DNA of 52,470 nucleotides from WJMT01 sp964445575 (GTDB taxonomy: Bacteria; Acidobacteriota; Aminicenantia; Aminicenantales; Aminicenantaceae). Location of the stretch: positions 1 through 52,470 of the forward strand of contig CAYULB010000009.1 of assembly GCA_964445575.1 (NCBI GenBank), in the 5' to 3' direction. The position numbers and the translations under genes were made by a program. A model generated the notes under the pieces. The model ran no database searches. It saw only the letters and a list, made by a program, of their open reading frames with translations, and had not been told where the DNA came from. Numbering within the stretch: position 1 is the first letter of the stretch; the number at the start of each line of letters is the position of its first letter. Below, in pieces: positions 1 through 8,386 of the stretch.

Positions 1-1
1 A

Positions 2-55
2 GGGATAAGCAAAGCCATTGAGTGGTATAAAAAAAACGGCTGGTTGAATGACTAG
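2..55 (+). CDS. C-terminal end of a probable NAD-dependent sugar epimerase/dehydratase (partial)
   Basis: An open frame enters from the left edge and stops at TAG 53-55, leaving 17 residues that read GISKAIEWYKKNGWLND. This resembles the last helix of extended short-chain dehydrogenases acting on nucleotide sugars, which often end in a G-[ILV]-x-x-[TA]-[IV]-x-W-[YF] pattern. Only the tail is visible, so no catalytic motif can be checked. A sugar-nucleotide enzyme would fit the polysaccharide export genes further downstream, but that link is inference. Confidence 0.45.
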   Translation, partial: GISKAIEWYKKNGWLND

Positions 56-64
56 GGGGATTGA

Positions 65-93
65 TTGACATTAAGTGATTTGTTTTCTAAAAT
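65..93 (+). promoter_or_regulatory. Sigma70-type promoter upstream of the receiver gene
   Basis: A perfect -35 box TTGACA (65-70) is followed after 17 bases by TAAAAT (88-93), one mismatch from the consensus -10. The start codon at 116 lies about 22 bases beyond the -10. It probably starts the transcript carrying the receiver gene, accD and folC. Confidence 0.65.
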
Positions 94-115
94 TTAAATA
101 TATTAGAGTGTTTTT

Positions 116-568
116 ATGGCAGAGAAAAAGATTTTAGTGGTTGATTATGATACAAATTGTTTAGAAGATTTGTGCGATGTGGTATCGGGTAAAAACATAA
201 AGGTCATCAAAGCCACTGACGGGCAGAAAGCCTATAATAAATATCAGTCGGAAAAGCCGGACATGATTATTCTTGAAGCCATGCTCCCAAAGCTTCATGG
301 ATTTGACCTTTCACAAAAGATTTATAAAGAAACCAAAGGGGAAATCCCTATTATTATTGTAACAGGGTTGTACAAGGGAGCCCAGTACAGGAATGAAGCT
401 ATTCGCTCGTTTGGGGCGGCAGCTTATTTTGAAAAACCCTATGATAGAGAAAAACTGACAGAGACCATAAACCGGCTTCTTCATGATGAAGTGAACATCG
501 AAGACGAACTTCCAAGCCCGGAAGCTGTCATAAAAATAGTCCAACAAATGGAAAAGAAGGAAGATTAA
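116..568 (+). CDS. Single-domain response-regulator-like protein with Glu at the phosphoacceptor position
   Basis: This is a 150-residue CheY-like receiver domain with a short C-terminal extension and no output domain. The fold landmarks are visible: the acidic pocket near residue 10 (V-V-D-Y-D), the switch Thr83 (I-I-I-V-T-G) and Lys107 (F-E-K-P). The usual phosphoacceptor Asp in the D-x-M-L-P motif is Glu54 here (L-E-A-M-L-P). The second acidic residue of the usual D-D pair is Tyr11. Such a protein probably cannot be phosphorylated normally and may mimic the active state. No histidine kinase is adjacent. It precedes accD by only 3 bp, so the two are likely co-transcribed. Confidence 0.85.
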   Translation: MAEKKILVVDYDTNCLEDLCDVVSGKNIKVIKATDGQKAYNKYQSEKPDMIILEAMLPKLHGFDLSQKIYKETKGEIPIIIVTGLYKGAQYRNEAIRSFGAAAYFEKPYDREKLTETINRLLHDEVNIEDELPSPEAVIKIVQQMEKKED

Positions 569-571
569 ACA

Positions 572-1363
572 ATGGGAAGCCGATGGACTCGGTGCAATAA
601 CTGCCGCCGTATTCTTTACACTCAGGATATTTTAGATAGTTTTTATGTATGTCCGGTTTGTGATTTTCATTTCAGGATTTCAGCTAAGAATAGACTTGAA
701 TTGCTCTATGATGATGGCGATTACGAACTTTATGATGAAAATATATATCCCGCGGATCCTCTTGGATTTACAGACTCTAAAAGCTACTCCACCCGTCTAA
801 AAGAACACCAAAAAAAAACTTCTCTAAAGGACGCTGTGCTTAATGCAGAGGGATTTATGGGAGGGAATAAAGTTTTGATATCTGCCATGGAGTTTTCATT
901 TATGGGAGGGAGCATGGGGTCTGTAGTGGGAGAAAAAGTAACCCGTGCTTTTGAGAGAGCTTTAAAGGAGAAAGTCCCCGTAATCGTTATTTCCTGTTCA
1001 GGGGGGGCTAGGATGCAGGAAGGGGTTTTATCTTTGATGCAGATGATGAAGACAAGTGCAGCCATAGGAAGGATGGAGAAAGCTGGGGTTCCCTTTATAT
1101 CCGTGATTACTGATCCCACCACAGGGGGGACCACAGCAAGTTATGCTATGCTGGGGGATATTAATATTGCAGAACCAAACGCCTTGATCGGATTTGCAGG
1201 TCCTAGAGTTATTGAACAGACCATTAAAGAAAAACTGCCTAAAGGCTTTCAGAGGTCTGAATTTTTACTAGAGCACGGGATGCTGGATGAAGTGGTCAAT
1301 AGAAAATATCTGCGTTCTTATCTTATCCGCGCTTTGCGCCTCTTTCTCAATACCCATCCATGA
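572..1363 (+). CDS. accD: Acetyl-CoA carboxylase carboxyltransferase subunit beta
   Basis: The beta subunit of the carboxyltransferase transfers carboxyl from carboxybiotin to acetyl-CoA, giving malonyl-CoA for fatty acid synthesis in the cytosol. At 263 residues it is slightly shorter than the E. coli protein (about 304). The N-terminal zinc ribbon is present as C-N-N-C near residues 8-11 and C-P-V-C near 27-30. The crotonase-like core follows, with the glycine-rich S-C-S-G-G-A-R-M-Q-E-G segment and D-P-T-T-G-G-T-T-A-S-Y. An AAGGAAG ribosome site lies inside the end of the preceding gene. The alpha subunit gene accA is not in the window. The stop overlaps folC by 4 bp (ATGA). Confidence 0.96.
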   Translation: MGSRWTRCNNCRRILYTQDILDSFYVCPVCDFHFRISAKNRLELLYDDGDYELYDENIYPADPLGFTDSKSYSTRLKEHQKKTSLKDAVLNAEGFMGGNKVLISAMEFSFMGGSMGSVVGEKVTRAFERALKEKVPVIVISCSGGARMQEGVLSLMQMMKTSAAIGRMEKAGVPFISVITDPTTGGTTASYAMLGDINIAEPNALIGFAGPRVIEQTIKEKLPKGFQRSEFLLEHGMLDEVVNRKYLRSYLIRALRLFLNTHP

Positions 1364-2670
1364 ATTACCGCCAGTGTCTAAGTTATTTGGATCATATCCA
1401 GACTCTAGGGATAAAATTTGGTCTAGATAATGTTCGTGCGGTATTGAATGAGTTGAAGGAGCCTCAAAAGGAATATTTGACCATACAGGTGGCTGGTTCA
1501 AACGGAAAGGGATCTGTCTGTGCCATGGTCACCAAAATACTGACCTTTCATCACATAAGATGTGGTTTGTTTACCTCCCCTCATTTGGTCGACATTGAAG
1601 AAAGGATTCGGATCGGGGAAGATCTCATTTCTCGAACAGAATTCTGCCGTCTTCTGTCTTTCATGAAAAAAAAGGTTCAAAGATTGATAGACAAAAAAAT
1701 GCTGAGAACTCCGCCCACTTATTTTGAATTAATGACTTTACTAGCTCTCCAGTATTTCAAAGAAAAACAGGTGGATCTGGCTGTGCTGGAAGTGGGAATG
1801 GGAGGAAGATTTGACGCCACCACTGCAGTGGATCCTTTGATAACAGCAATCACAACCATTTCAGAGGAACACCAGGAATATTTAGGCGCCACTCTATCTC
1901 AAATTGCTTTTGAAAAGGCAGGAATCATGAAGCCGAGAGTTCCTGTTATTTCAGGAGTAGAAAATGAGGAGGCACGAACGACAATTAAAGAAAGAGCTGA
2001 AGAACTCAGTGCCCCTTATATTGAGGTGTTTGGGCAAAAGAATCACTTTATTGGAAAAAGCACAGAAGGCAGATATTTATTTGATTATGTTTTCAATAAT
2101 GAACTTTATCAATACCGCCCTTATCTCCCAGGGCGGCACCAGGGAAAAAATGCGGCTGTTGCCATCTGCATAGCGGATCAGATTAGTCAAAAATACAGAA
2201 GATTAGAAAAAGACAAAATCATAAAGGGTATTGAGTCTGTGGAATGGGGAGGAAGACTGGAAGTCATTTCCAGGAGACCTTTAATCATTATGGATGGGGC
2301 CCACAATATTGAAGGGGCTGAAGCGCTGAGGGAGTATGTAAAGGGGGTGGTGGGGCGACTTTCTGTGCTGATATTTGCAGTGATGAGAGAGAAAAAAATT
2401 AAGGAGATTTCAGACATGCTTTTTCCTCTTGCCGACAAAATAATACTGACTCGATTCCAATTCTATAGATCTGCTTCTCCCGAAGAAGTGCTGTCTCAGG
2501 TTTCTGGCTGTAAAGATAAAATTACTTGTGAACCTGATCCAGAAAAGGCTTTGAAGACTGCTGTTGAATCTGTTGGCCGGAATGGGTCTCTATTGATCGC
2601 TGGTTCTCTGTATGTGGTGGGAGAGATGAAAAGAATCCTAAAAAAGGGGCAGGTTTTATCAAACTTTTAA
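1360..2670 (+). CDS. folC: Bifunctional folylpolyglutamate synthase / dihydrofolate synthase
   Basis: This ATP-dependent Mur-ligase-family enzyme adds glutamate to dihydropteroate and to folates in the cytosol. The 436-residue length is typical. The P-loop appears as G-S-N-G-K-G-S (residues 46-52), followed by S-P-H-L and the family signature E-V-G-M-G-G-R-F-D-A-T (144-154). The C-terminal domain carries D-G-A-H-N (312-316). The accD-folC order with a 4 bp overlap is common in bacteria and implies translational coupling. Whether it does both reactions or only one cannot be told from sequence alone. Confidence 0.95.
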   Translation: MNYRQCLSYLDHIQTLGIKFGLDNVRAVLNELKEPQKEYLTIQVAGSNGKGSVCAMVTKILTFHHIRCGLFTSPHLVDIEERIRIGEDLISRTEFCRLLSFMKKKVQRLIDKKMLRTPPTYFELMTLLALQYFKEKQVDLAVLEVGMGGRFDATTAVDPLITAITTISEEHQEYLGATLSQIAFEKAGIMKPRVPVISGVENEEARTTIKERAEELSAPYIEVFGQKNHFIGKSTEGRYLFDYVFNNELYQYRPYLPGRHQGKNAAVAICIADQISQKYRRLEKDKIIKGIESVEWGGRLEVISRRPLIIMDGAHNIEGAEALREYVKGVVGRLSVLIFAVMREKKIKEISDMLFPLADKIILTRFQFYRSASPEEVLSQVSGCKDKITCEPDPEKALKTAVESVGRNGSLLIAGSLYVVGEMKRILKKGQVLSNF

Positions 2671-2715
2671 AATTTTCTTTAGTCATTAGATCCTGAAAAC
2701 TATCTGCTCGAGTCC

Positions 2716-2744
2716 TTGCATTTTTAGGGAAAAAATGATACATT
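2716..2744 (+). promoter_or_regulatory. Candidate promoter of the ATP synthase cluster
   Basis: The 109 bp gap between folC and the first Fo gene is AT-rich. It contains TTGCAT (2716-2721), a 17-base spacer and TACATT (2739-2744), about 35 bases before the start codon at 2780. Each box has two mismatches to consensus. It would give the atp genes a transcript start of their own in addition to read-through from folC. Confidence 0.45.
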
Positions 2745-2779
2745 TTCATTTAATTTTTTTGATTTAAATTTATTCTAAA

Positions 2780-3196
2780 ATGCTTTCAGTCGACCTGAGT
2801 TTAATAGCTGTTTTCCTCACTATATGGATTTTAGTGGCTGTCCTTATTAAAGTGTATTTCAATCCTGTCCGTAAGGTTATGGAAAAAAGACATTCCAAAA
2901 TATCAGGTGATGAAAAGGCAGGCAAAAAAGCAGGAGAAGAATATCAAAAGGTCATAGAAAAAATAGAAGCTGACCTTAAAGAAGCCCAAAAATCTTCCCT
3001 TGAGATAAAAGAGAAATTCCAAATCAAAGCCTTAAAAGAAAAAGAAAAAATGCTGTCGGATATTTCTTCTGAGTGCCGCGCCCAGGTAAAAGAAGCCCAA
3101 AAGGACCTGAATGGACAGATAGAACAGCTGAAAAAAAAGATCAGGAAAGAAGGCGGAGATTTGGCAAAAAAAATCGAGCGGAAGATACTAGAGTGA
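2780..3196 (+). CDS. ATP synthase Fo subunit b' (first of two b-type subunits)
   Basis: A 138-residue b-type stator subunit: one N-terminal membrane helix (about residues 7-27), the conserved F-N-P-V-x-K-V-M-x-x-R turn, then a long charged coiled coil. Tandem b' and b genes are known in several lineages (for example photosynthetic bacteria and some deltaproteobacteria) and build a heterodimeric peripheral stalk. It is the first atp gene of the cluster; a and c subunit genes are absent here and must lie elsewhere. The ribosome site is weak. It overlaps the next gene by 4 bp. Confidence 0.88.
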   Translation: MLSVDLSLIAVFLTIWILVAVLIKVYFNPVRKVMEKRHSKISGDEKAGKKAGEEYQKVIEKIEADLKEAQKSSLEIKEKFQIKALKEKEKMLSDISSECRAQVKEAQKDLNGQIEQLKKKIRKEGGDLAKKIERKILE

Positions 3197-3777
3197 AATT
3201 GGATAAAAAAAAACTTTGGCTTGTCTTATGGGTTCTCCCCTGTTTCCTGTTTATGGCTCCGGAGGACCCCGGCCATTCTTCCCATTCCATGGATTTTTTG
3301 GGAAAAGTCATAAATTTCGTAGTCCTTTTTGGCGGACTTTTTCTGATTCTTAAAAATCCTGTAAAAAATTATTTCATAAAGAGAAGAAAAAAAGTTGACC
3401 TTTCTCTAAAGGAAGCCGCAGAGGCGAGAAAGGAGTCAGAAGAGAGACTCAGTGATGTCCGGGCCAGGCTGAATTCGCTTTCAGAAGAAGTGAAAGAAAT
3501 CCATGAACAGGCTAAGGAAGAAGGGAAGAAACAGAAAGAAGAAATAATGAGAAGCGCTCAAAAAGAGACTCAGCGCATGAGAGAATTAAGCCAGCAGGAA
3601 ATCGATTCTATCTTTACTGCGGGCATTAAACAGCTCAGAGCGTACGCAGCTGATTTGACCACTGAAATGGCTGCAGAGAGAATAAAACAAAAAATGTGCC
3701 CAAAGCTTCAGGCTGCAATTATTGATAAATCTATAGAAAGGCTTGATAAATTATATGAAAAGTCAAATTCTGGTTAA
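3193..3777 (+). CDS. atpF: ATP synthase Fo subunit b with an N-terminal signal-like segment
   Basis: The second b subunit has 194 residues from a GTG start at 3193 that overlaps the previous stop (GTGA). The open frame extends further upstream, but that would lie inside the b' coding region. It begins with a hydrophobic, signal-peptide-like stretch (about 9-22), then a short His/Ser-rich linker. The true b-subunit membrane helix (about 33-52, with F-x-x-x-V-x-x-F-x-x-L-x-x-L) and a long heptad-patterned stalk follow. Cleavable leaders on b subunits are known in some deltaproteobacteria and acidobacteria. ATG at 3253 is a less likely start because it removes the leader. It overlaps atpH by 23 bp. 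Confidence 0.88.
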   Translation: MKLDKKKLWLVLWVLPCFLFMAPEDPGHSSHSMDFLGKVINFVVLFGGLFLILKNPVKNYFIKRRKKVDLSLKEAAEARKESEERLSDVRARLNSLSEEVKEIHEQAKEEGKKQKEEIMRSAQKETQRMRELSQQEIDSIFTAGIKQLRAYAADLTTEMAAERIKQKMCPKLQAAIIDKSIERLDKLYEKSNSG

Positions 3778-4297
3778 AAGATACGCTCAAGGTCTTGTGG
3801 ATTCCATCAAGAATGATAAGGAATTTACGCGGATAGCCAAGGAACTCAAAGATTTTAATGACCTTGTTTCCTCACGCAAAGACCTGAACAATGCCTTATT
3901 AAAGCCTTTTATACCTCATTCAAAAGCAAAAAAGATTGCAGAAGACCTATTAAAGAGAGCAAAAGCAGATCCCAAGACACTCCGTTTTATCCTGCTGCTT
4001 GCAGAAAGGGAGAGAATTGAACTGCTGGAAGATATTCTCGAGTTCTTACCAGAGACCTGGAATGAAAAAAAGGGCATTGTGACTTTGGAAGTATCTACAG
4101 TCATTCCTTTAAGCAAGAGTCAGGAAAAGAGATTGGAGAAAAAGCTAGAGAAAATAGAGGAAAAGCCAGTCTCTTTAAATTACAAGATTGATAAGGACTT
4201 AATGGGAGGTCTTTCTATAAGAAAAGAAAATACTTTTTGGGATGTTTCTATTAAGGGAGACCTTCTGAAGCTTGGAGAGAAAATTAAACAAGGATAG
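3755..4297 (+). CDS. atpH: ATP synthase F1 subunit delta
   Basis: The delta subunit caps the top of the alpha3beta3 head and ties it to the b stalk. The 180-residue length is typical. The N-terminal helical-bundle domain starts R-Y-A-Q-G-L and the C-terminal domain has the usual V-T-x-x-V-S-T-x-I-P-L-S pattern near residues 112-123, ending in G-G-L-S-I-R-K-E-N-T-F-W-D-V-S-I-K-G. ATG 3755 is chosen over an in-frame TTG at 3743. The gene starts inside atpF and ends 4 bp before atpA, within the normal b-delta-alpha order. Confidence 0.93.
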   Translation: MKSQILVKRYAQGLVDSIKNDKEFTRIAKELKDFNDLVSSRKDLNNALLKPFIPHSKAKKIAEDLLKRAKADPKTLRFILLLAERERIELLEDILEFLPETWNEKKGIVTLEVSTVIPLSKSQEKRLEKKLEKIEEKPVSLNYKIDKDLMGGLSIRKENTFWDVSIKGDLLKLGEKIKQG

Positions 4298-4301
4298 AAA
4301 G

Positions 4302-6008
4302 ATGGAGATAAAAGCAGATGAAATAAGTAAAATCATTCAACAACAGATCGAGGGATACAAGACAGATATAAACACAAAAGAAGTGGGGGCAGTTATTTCA
4401 GTTGGAGATGGGATTGCTAGAGTTTATGGACTGGACCATGTAATGGCCAATGAATTAGTGGAGTTCCCAAATGAAGTGTACGGGTTGGCTTTAAATCTTG
4501 AAGAGGACAATGTAGGAGTGGTCCTTTTAGGAGAGAGCCACATGGTTAAAGAAGGGGATGCAGTCAAACGAACTCATAAGATTATTCAGGTTCCTTCAGG
4601 TCCGGAAATGATAGGAAGAGTTGTGGACCCTCTCGGGAGACCGCTTGATGAAAAGGGGCCCGTGAAGTCGAAAAATTTTATGAATATCGAACGGCTTGCT
4701 CCCGGTGTTATTGAGCGCATGCCGGTTAAAGAACCGCTGCAGACAGGATTGGTGTCCATTGACAGTATGATACCTATAGGAAGAGGGCAGAGAGAGCTAA
4801 TCATCGGCGACAGACAGACCGGAAAAACTGCCATAGCTGTTGACACTATCATAAATCAAAAAGGGAAAGATGTTGTCTGTATCTATGTGGCCATAGGACA
4901 AAAGAACTCTACCATTGCTTATATTGTCAAAGCCCTGGAAGATCACGGGGCTATGGATTATTCCATAGTTGTTTCTTCTTCAGCCAGTGATCCTTCCCCC
5001 CTTCAGTATCTGGCTCCTTACAGCGGCTGTGCTATGGGAGAATATTTCAGGGACAATGGCAAACATGCTCTGGTTGTGTATGACGACCTTTCAAAACATG
5101 CAGCGGCTTATAGAGAAATATCACTTCTACTGCGCCGACCGCCGGGAAGAGAGGCTTTTCCCGGAGATGTTTTTTATTTGCACTCCAGGCTTCTTGAAAG
5201 AGCGGCAAAATACTCAGAAGAAAGGGGAGGAGGCTCGCTAACCGCACTCCCTATTGTTGAGACCCAAGCCGGGGATGTTTCAGGATACATTTCCACTAAT
5301 GTCATTTCTATAACTGACGGACAGATATACCTTGAGCCTGAACTATTTAATGCAGGAGTGCGTCCCGCGATTAACATCGGGATTTCTGTTTCAAGAGTGG
5401 GAGGGAAGGCTCAGATAAAAGCCATGAAACAAATAGCCGGGAAGCTGAGGCTGGACCTTGCTCAGTATAGGGAGCTGGTTACTTTTGCTCAATTTGGAAC
5501 CGAACTGGACAAGACAAGTCAGGCCCAGCTTGAAAGAGGGGAAAGGCTTACTGAAATTCTAAAGCAGGATCAGTACCAACCTCTCCCTGTTGAACTGCAG
5601 GTGCTGATAATCTATGCTGGAAACAGAGGATTTTTAGATAAGTATAAAGCAGAAGAAATAAAGGAATACCAGAAGAAGCTTTTTGAGTATGCCAGAAAAG
5701 AGGGCAGAGACCTGTTGAAAAAAATTGTTCAGAAAAAGGAATTAAATCAGGAAATCGATGAGTCCATAGAGTCTTTATTGAATGATTTTGACAAGGAATT
5801 TAAAAAAGAAAAAGAAATAAAAAAAGAACTGGATGAGGGAGAACTTGAGGAGAAAGAGGAAAAAGAGAAACCTGAAGAAAAAGCTGCTTCAAAAACCAAA
5901 AGGAAAGAGAAGAAAAAATCTGAAAAAGCCAAAAAAGAGAAAAAAAAGTCAAAAAAACAAAAAAAATCCCGCAGTAAGAATAAAAAGACCAAAAAAGAGA
6001 AAAAATGA
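4302..6008 (+). CDS. atpA: ATP synthase F1 subunit alpha with a long Lys/Glu-rich C-terminal tail
   Basis: The non-catalytic nucleotide-binding subunit, 568 residues against a usual 500-510. The beta-barrel, the P-loop G-D-R-Q-T-G-K-T-A and the I-S-V-S-R-V-G-G-K-A-Q segment that carries the arginine finger are intact. The family fold ends near residue 505. The remaining roughly 60 residues are almost all Lys and Glu, ending in a strongly basic run, and the underlying DNA is A-rich. ATG 4302 is preferred to the in-frame TTG at 4272 because an AAGGAT site precedes it at good distance. The stop overlaps atpG by 4 bp (ATGA), so the tail is genuinely translated in frame. Confidence 0.95.
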   Translation: MEIKADEISKIIQQQIEGYKTDINTKEVGAVISVGDGIARVYGLDHVMANELVEFPNEVYGLALNLEEDNVGVVLLGESHMVKEGDAVKRTHKIIQVPSGPEMIGRVVDPLGRPLDEKGPVKSKNFMNIERLAPGVIERMPVKEPLQTGLVSIDSMIPIGRGQRELIIGDRQTGKTAIAVDTIINQKGKDVVCIYVAIGQKNSTIAYIVKALEDHGAMDYSIVVSSSASDPSPLQYLAPYSGCAMGEYFRDNGKHALVVYDDLSKHAAAYREISLLLRRPPGREAFPGDVFYLHSRLLERAAKYSEERGGGSLTALPIVETQAGDVSGYISTNVISITDGQIYLEPELFNAGVRPAINIGISVSRVGGKAQIKAMKQIAGKLRLDLAQYRELVTFAQFGTELDKTSQAQLERGERLTEILKQDQYQPLPVELQVLIIYAGNRGFLDKYKAEEIKEYQKKLFEYARKEGRDLLKKIVQKKELNQEIDESIESLLNDFDKEFKKEKEIKKELDEGELEEKEEKEKPEEKAASKTKRKEKKKSEKAKKEKKKSKKQKKSRSKNKKTKKEKK

Positions 6009-6865
6009 CCGAATTAATTGAATTGAGAAGAAGGGTCAAAAGCGTAAAGAATACCCAGCAGATAACCAAGGCTATGAAAACAGTAGCTTCTGCCAAATTC
6101 AAAAAAGCCCAGAAAGATGTTTTAGAAGGAAGGCCTTACTGGCACAATTATCCAAACTTCATTTCTTCTGTGGTGTCTCAAGCTAAACGCAGTTTGCATC
6201 CTTTCATGGAAAAAAGAAAGGAAAAGAGGGTGCTGGTGTTGGTCATCACTTCAGACAAGGGACTAGCCGGGGCACTCAATTCCAATCTGCTGGAAATGGC
6301 GTTTGGATTTTTGGAAGAGAAAGCCCAACAATGCAGCCTCCAACTGATTTTATTGGGGAAGAAGGCAGTTGTTTTTTTTAACAAAAAAAATTTTAAGGTT
6401 ATGAAGACGTATTCGGGCAATATTCAAAAATTCACAGACCAAGACCTGCAAGAAATAACCCATACCATAGAGAAGGATTATGTATTTGCCAGAATCGATT
6501 CCATTTATGTGGTGTATAACGAATTTAAATCTATATTAAGGCCCAGACCAACTGCAGCCAAGATATTGCCTATTGAACTGAGCGAAGAGGAGGAAAAGCA
6601 GGGGGGGATGTGGTATGATTGGGAGCCGGGAGGAAAAAGACTGGTTAAAACACTGCTTCCTCTTTATTTGAAAAACCAAATTCGGCATTTCTATTTTGAA
6701 TCCATTGCCTCAGAACATGCAGCGAGGATGATGGCCATGGAGAATGCCACCAAAAATGCTGATGATTTGATAAAAGACCTGACTCTGAGAATGAATAAGA
6801 TCAGGCAGGCATCTATCACTAAAGAGCTTTTAGAAATAATTTCAGCTGTTGATGCTCTTAAGTAA
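6005..6865 (+). CDS. atpG: ATP synthase F1 subunit gamma
   Basis: The central rotor shaft subunit, 286 residues, a normal length. The N-terminal helix has the signature L-R-R-R-V-K-S-V-K-N-T-Q-Q-I-T-K-A-M-K and the C-terminal helix has S-E-H-A-A-R-M-M-A-M-E-N-A-T-x-N-A. The central domain has S-D-K-G-L-A-G-x-L-N. It starts within the atpA stop codon and lies 24 bp before atpD. No insertion or regulatory cysteine loop of the chloroplast type is seen. Confidence 0.96.
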   Translation: MTELIELRRRVKSVKNTQQITKAMKTVASAKFKKAQKDVLEGRPYWHNYPNFISSVVSQAKRSLHPFMEKRKEKRVLVLVITSDKGLAGALNSNLLEMAFGFLEEKAQQCSLQLILLGKKAVVFFNKKNFKVMKTYSGNIQKFTDQDLQEITHTIEKDYVFARIDSIYVVYNEFKSILRPRPTAAKILPIELSEEEEKQGGMWYDWEPGGKRLVKTLLPLYLKNQIRHFYFESIASEHAARMMAMENATKNADDLIKDLTLRMNKIRQASITKELLEIISAVDALK

Positions 6866-6889
6866 AGACAGTGAGTATGGAGATAAATT

Positions 6890-8386
6890 ATGACAAAGGC
6901 AGCAAAAATGTCAAAAAGCAAGAGCCAGAGCAAAAAGAAAAAAGAGCCGGAAAAGAAAAAAGCTAAAAAAAAGCAGAAAATCGGGAAAGTGGTCCAGGTT
7001 ATGGGACCGGTGGTAGAAGTTGAGTTTAAGGATGTAGAATTACCTAAGATTTATAATGCGGTCCGGGTAACCAGTGAAGGGTTTAAAACTGATAATCCTA
7101 TTGATATTATACTGGAAGTTGAACAGCATTTAGGAGAGGATAAAGTCAGATGTGTTTCCATGCATCCTACAGGGGGTGTGGCAAGAGGAATGAAAGCCAT
7201 AGATCTCGAAGATTCCATTCAAGTACCGGTAGGAGAAGAAACTTTGGGCCGGATTATGAATGTGATCGGAGAGCCGGTTGACAATAAAGGCCCTATTAAG
7301 ACTAAAAAGAAGTATCCTATCCATCGTAAAGCTCCGCCTTTGGAACAGCAGAGCACAGAACTAGAAATGTTTGAAACAGGAATAAAAGTCATTGACCTTA
7401 TCCAGCCCTTTTTAAAAGGCGGGAAAATCGGGCTTTTTGGGGGAGCTGGCGTTGGAAAAACAGTCATCATTATGGAGCTGATACACAATGTTGGTCAGAA
7501 GCATGGGGGATACTCTGTTTTTGCAGGGGTTGGAGAAAGAACCAGAGAAGGCAATGACCTTTGGCTCGAGATGAATGACTCAGGAGTTATCAATAAAACC
7601 GCCCTTGTTTTCGGGCAAATGACCGAGCCCCCAGGGGCCAGGCTGAGAGTGGGGCTTACCGCCCTTTCCGTAGCAGAATATTTCCGTGATGAAATGAACC
7701 AGGATATTTTGTTGTTTATCGACAATATATTTCGATTTGTCCAGGCCGGTTCAGAAGTTTCTGCCCTGATGGGACGCATGCCCTCAGCCGTGGGATATCA
7801 GCCGAATCTATCCACGGAACTGGGAGAACTGGAAGAGAGAATCACGTCCACAAAAAAGGGATCTATCACTTCAGTACAGGCTATATACGTGCCAGCTGAT
7901 GATTTTACTGACCCTGCTCCAGCAACCACATTTTCTCATTTGGATGCCACAACCAATCTTTCCCGTGCTCTTACTGAAAAAGGGATCTATCCGGCTGTGG
8001 ATGCTCTTTCTTCTTATTCAAGAATTTTGGACCCCCGGGTCATTGGAGAAGAGCATTATCAAGTTGCCCGGGAAGTTAAGGAAATCCTGCAGAGATATAA
8101 AGACCTCCAAGATATCATTACCATCCTTGGGATCGAAGAGCTTTCAGAGGAAGACAAATTGACCGTGGGAAGAGCCCGAAAGATTGAAAGATTCTTGTCC
8201 CAGCCTTTTCATGTGGCTGAAGAATTCACAGGGAGAGAAGGAAAATATGTTCCTGTCGAAGAGACGGTAAAGGGGTTCAAAGAGATCGTGGAAGGAAAAC
8301 ACGATGATAAACCGGAACAAGCCTTTTATATGGCTGGAGGAATAGAGGATGTGATAGAAAGGGCTGAGGAGCTGGGTTCAGAATGA
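6890..8386 (+). CDS. atpD: ATP synthase F1 subunit beta with a Lys-rich N-terminal extension
   Basis: The catalytic subunit, 498 residues against a usual 465-480. The P-loop G-G-A-G-V-G-K-T-V, the catalytic G-E-R-T-R-E-G-N-D loop, and E-E-L-S-E-E-D (a form of the DELSEED lever) are intact. Before the first barrel strand (K-I-G-K-V-V-Q-V-M-G-P) lie about 30 residues made mostly of Lys, Ser and Glu. ATG 6908 would shorten this by only six residues, so the extension is real. A GGAG ribosome site precedes ATG 6890. The stop overlaps atpC by 4 bp. Confidence 0.96.
   Translation: MTKAAKMSKSKSQSKKKKEPEKKKAKKKQKIGKVVQVMGPVVEVEFKDVELPKIYNAVRVTSEGFKTDNPIDIILEVEQHLGEDKVRCVSMHPTGGVARGMKAIDLEDSIQVPVGEETLGRIMNVIGEPVDNKGPIKTKKKYPIHRKAPPLEQQSTELEMFETGIKVIDLIQPFLKGGKIGLFGGAGVGKTVIIMELIHNVGQKHGGYSVFAGVGERTREGNDLWLEMNDSGVINKTALVFGQMTEPPGARLRVGLTALSVAEYFRDEMNQDILLFIDNIFRFVQAGSEVSALMGRMPSAVGYQPNLSTELGELEERITSTKKGSITSVQAIYVPADDFTDPAPATTFSHLDATTNLSRALTEKGIYPAVDALSSYSRILDPRVIGEEHYQVAREVKEILQRYKDLQDIITILGIEELSEEDKLTVGRARKIERFLSQPFHVAEEFTGREGKYVPVEETVKGFKEIVEGKHDDKPEQAFYMAGGIEDVIERAEELGSE

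Noticed and set aside
3073..3192. Upstream extension of atpF inside the b' gene
   Set aside because: The frame is open but lies in the b' coding region. The GTG at 3193 places the hydrophobic leader at the N-terminus and overlaps the stop in the usual way.
5747..6102. Open frames opposite and beside the alpha-subunit tail
   Set aside because: They arise from the A-rich low-complexity coding of the Lys/Glu tail and are almost all Phe/Leu/Ser or Lys.
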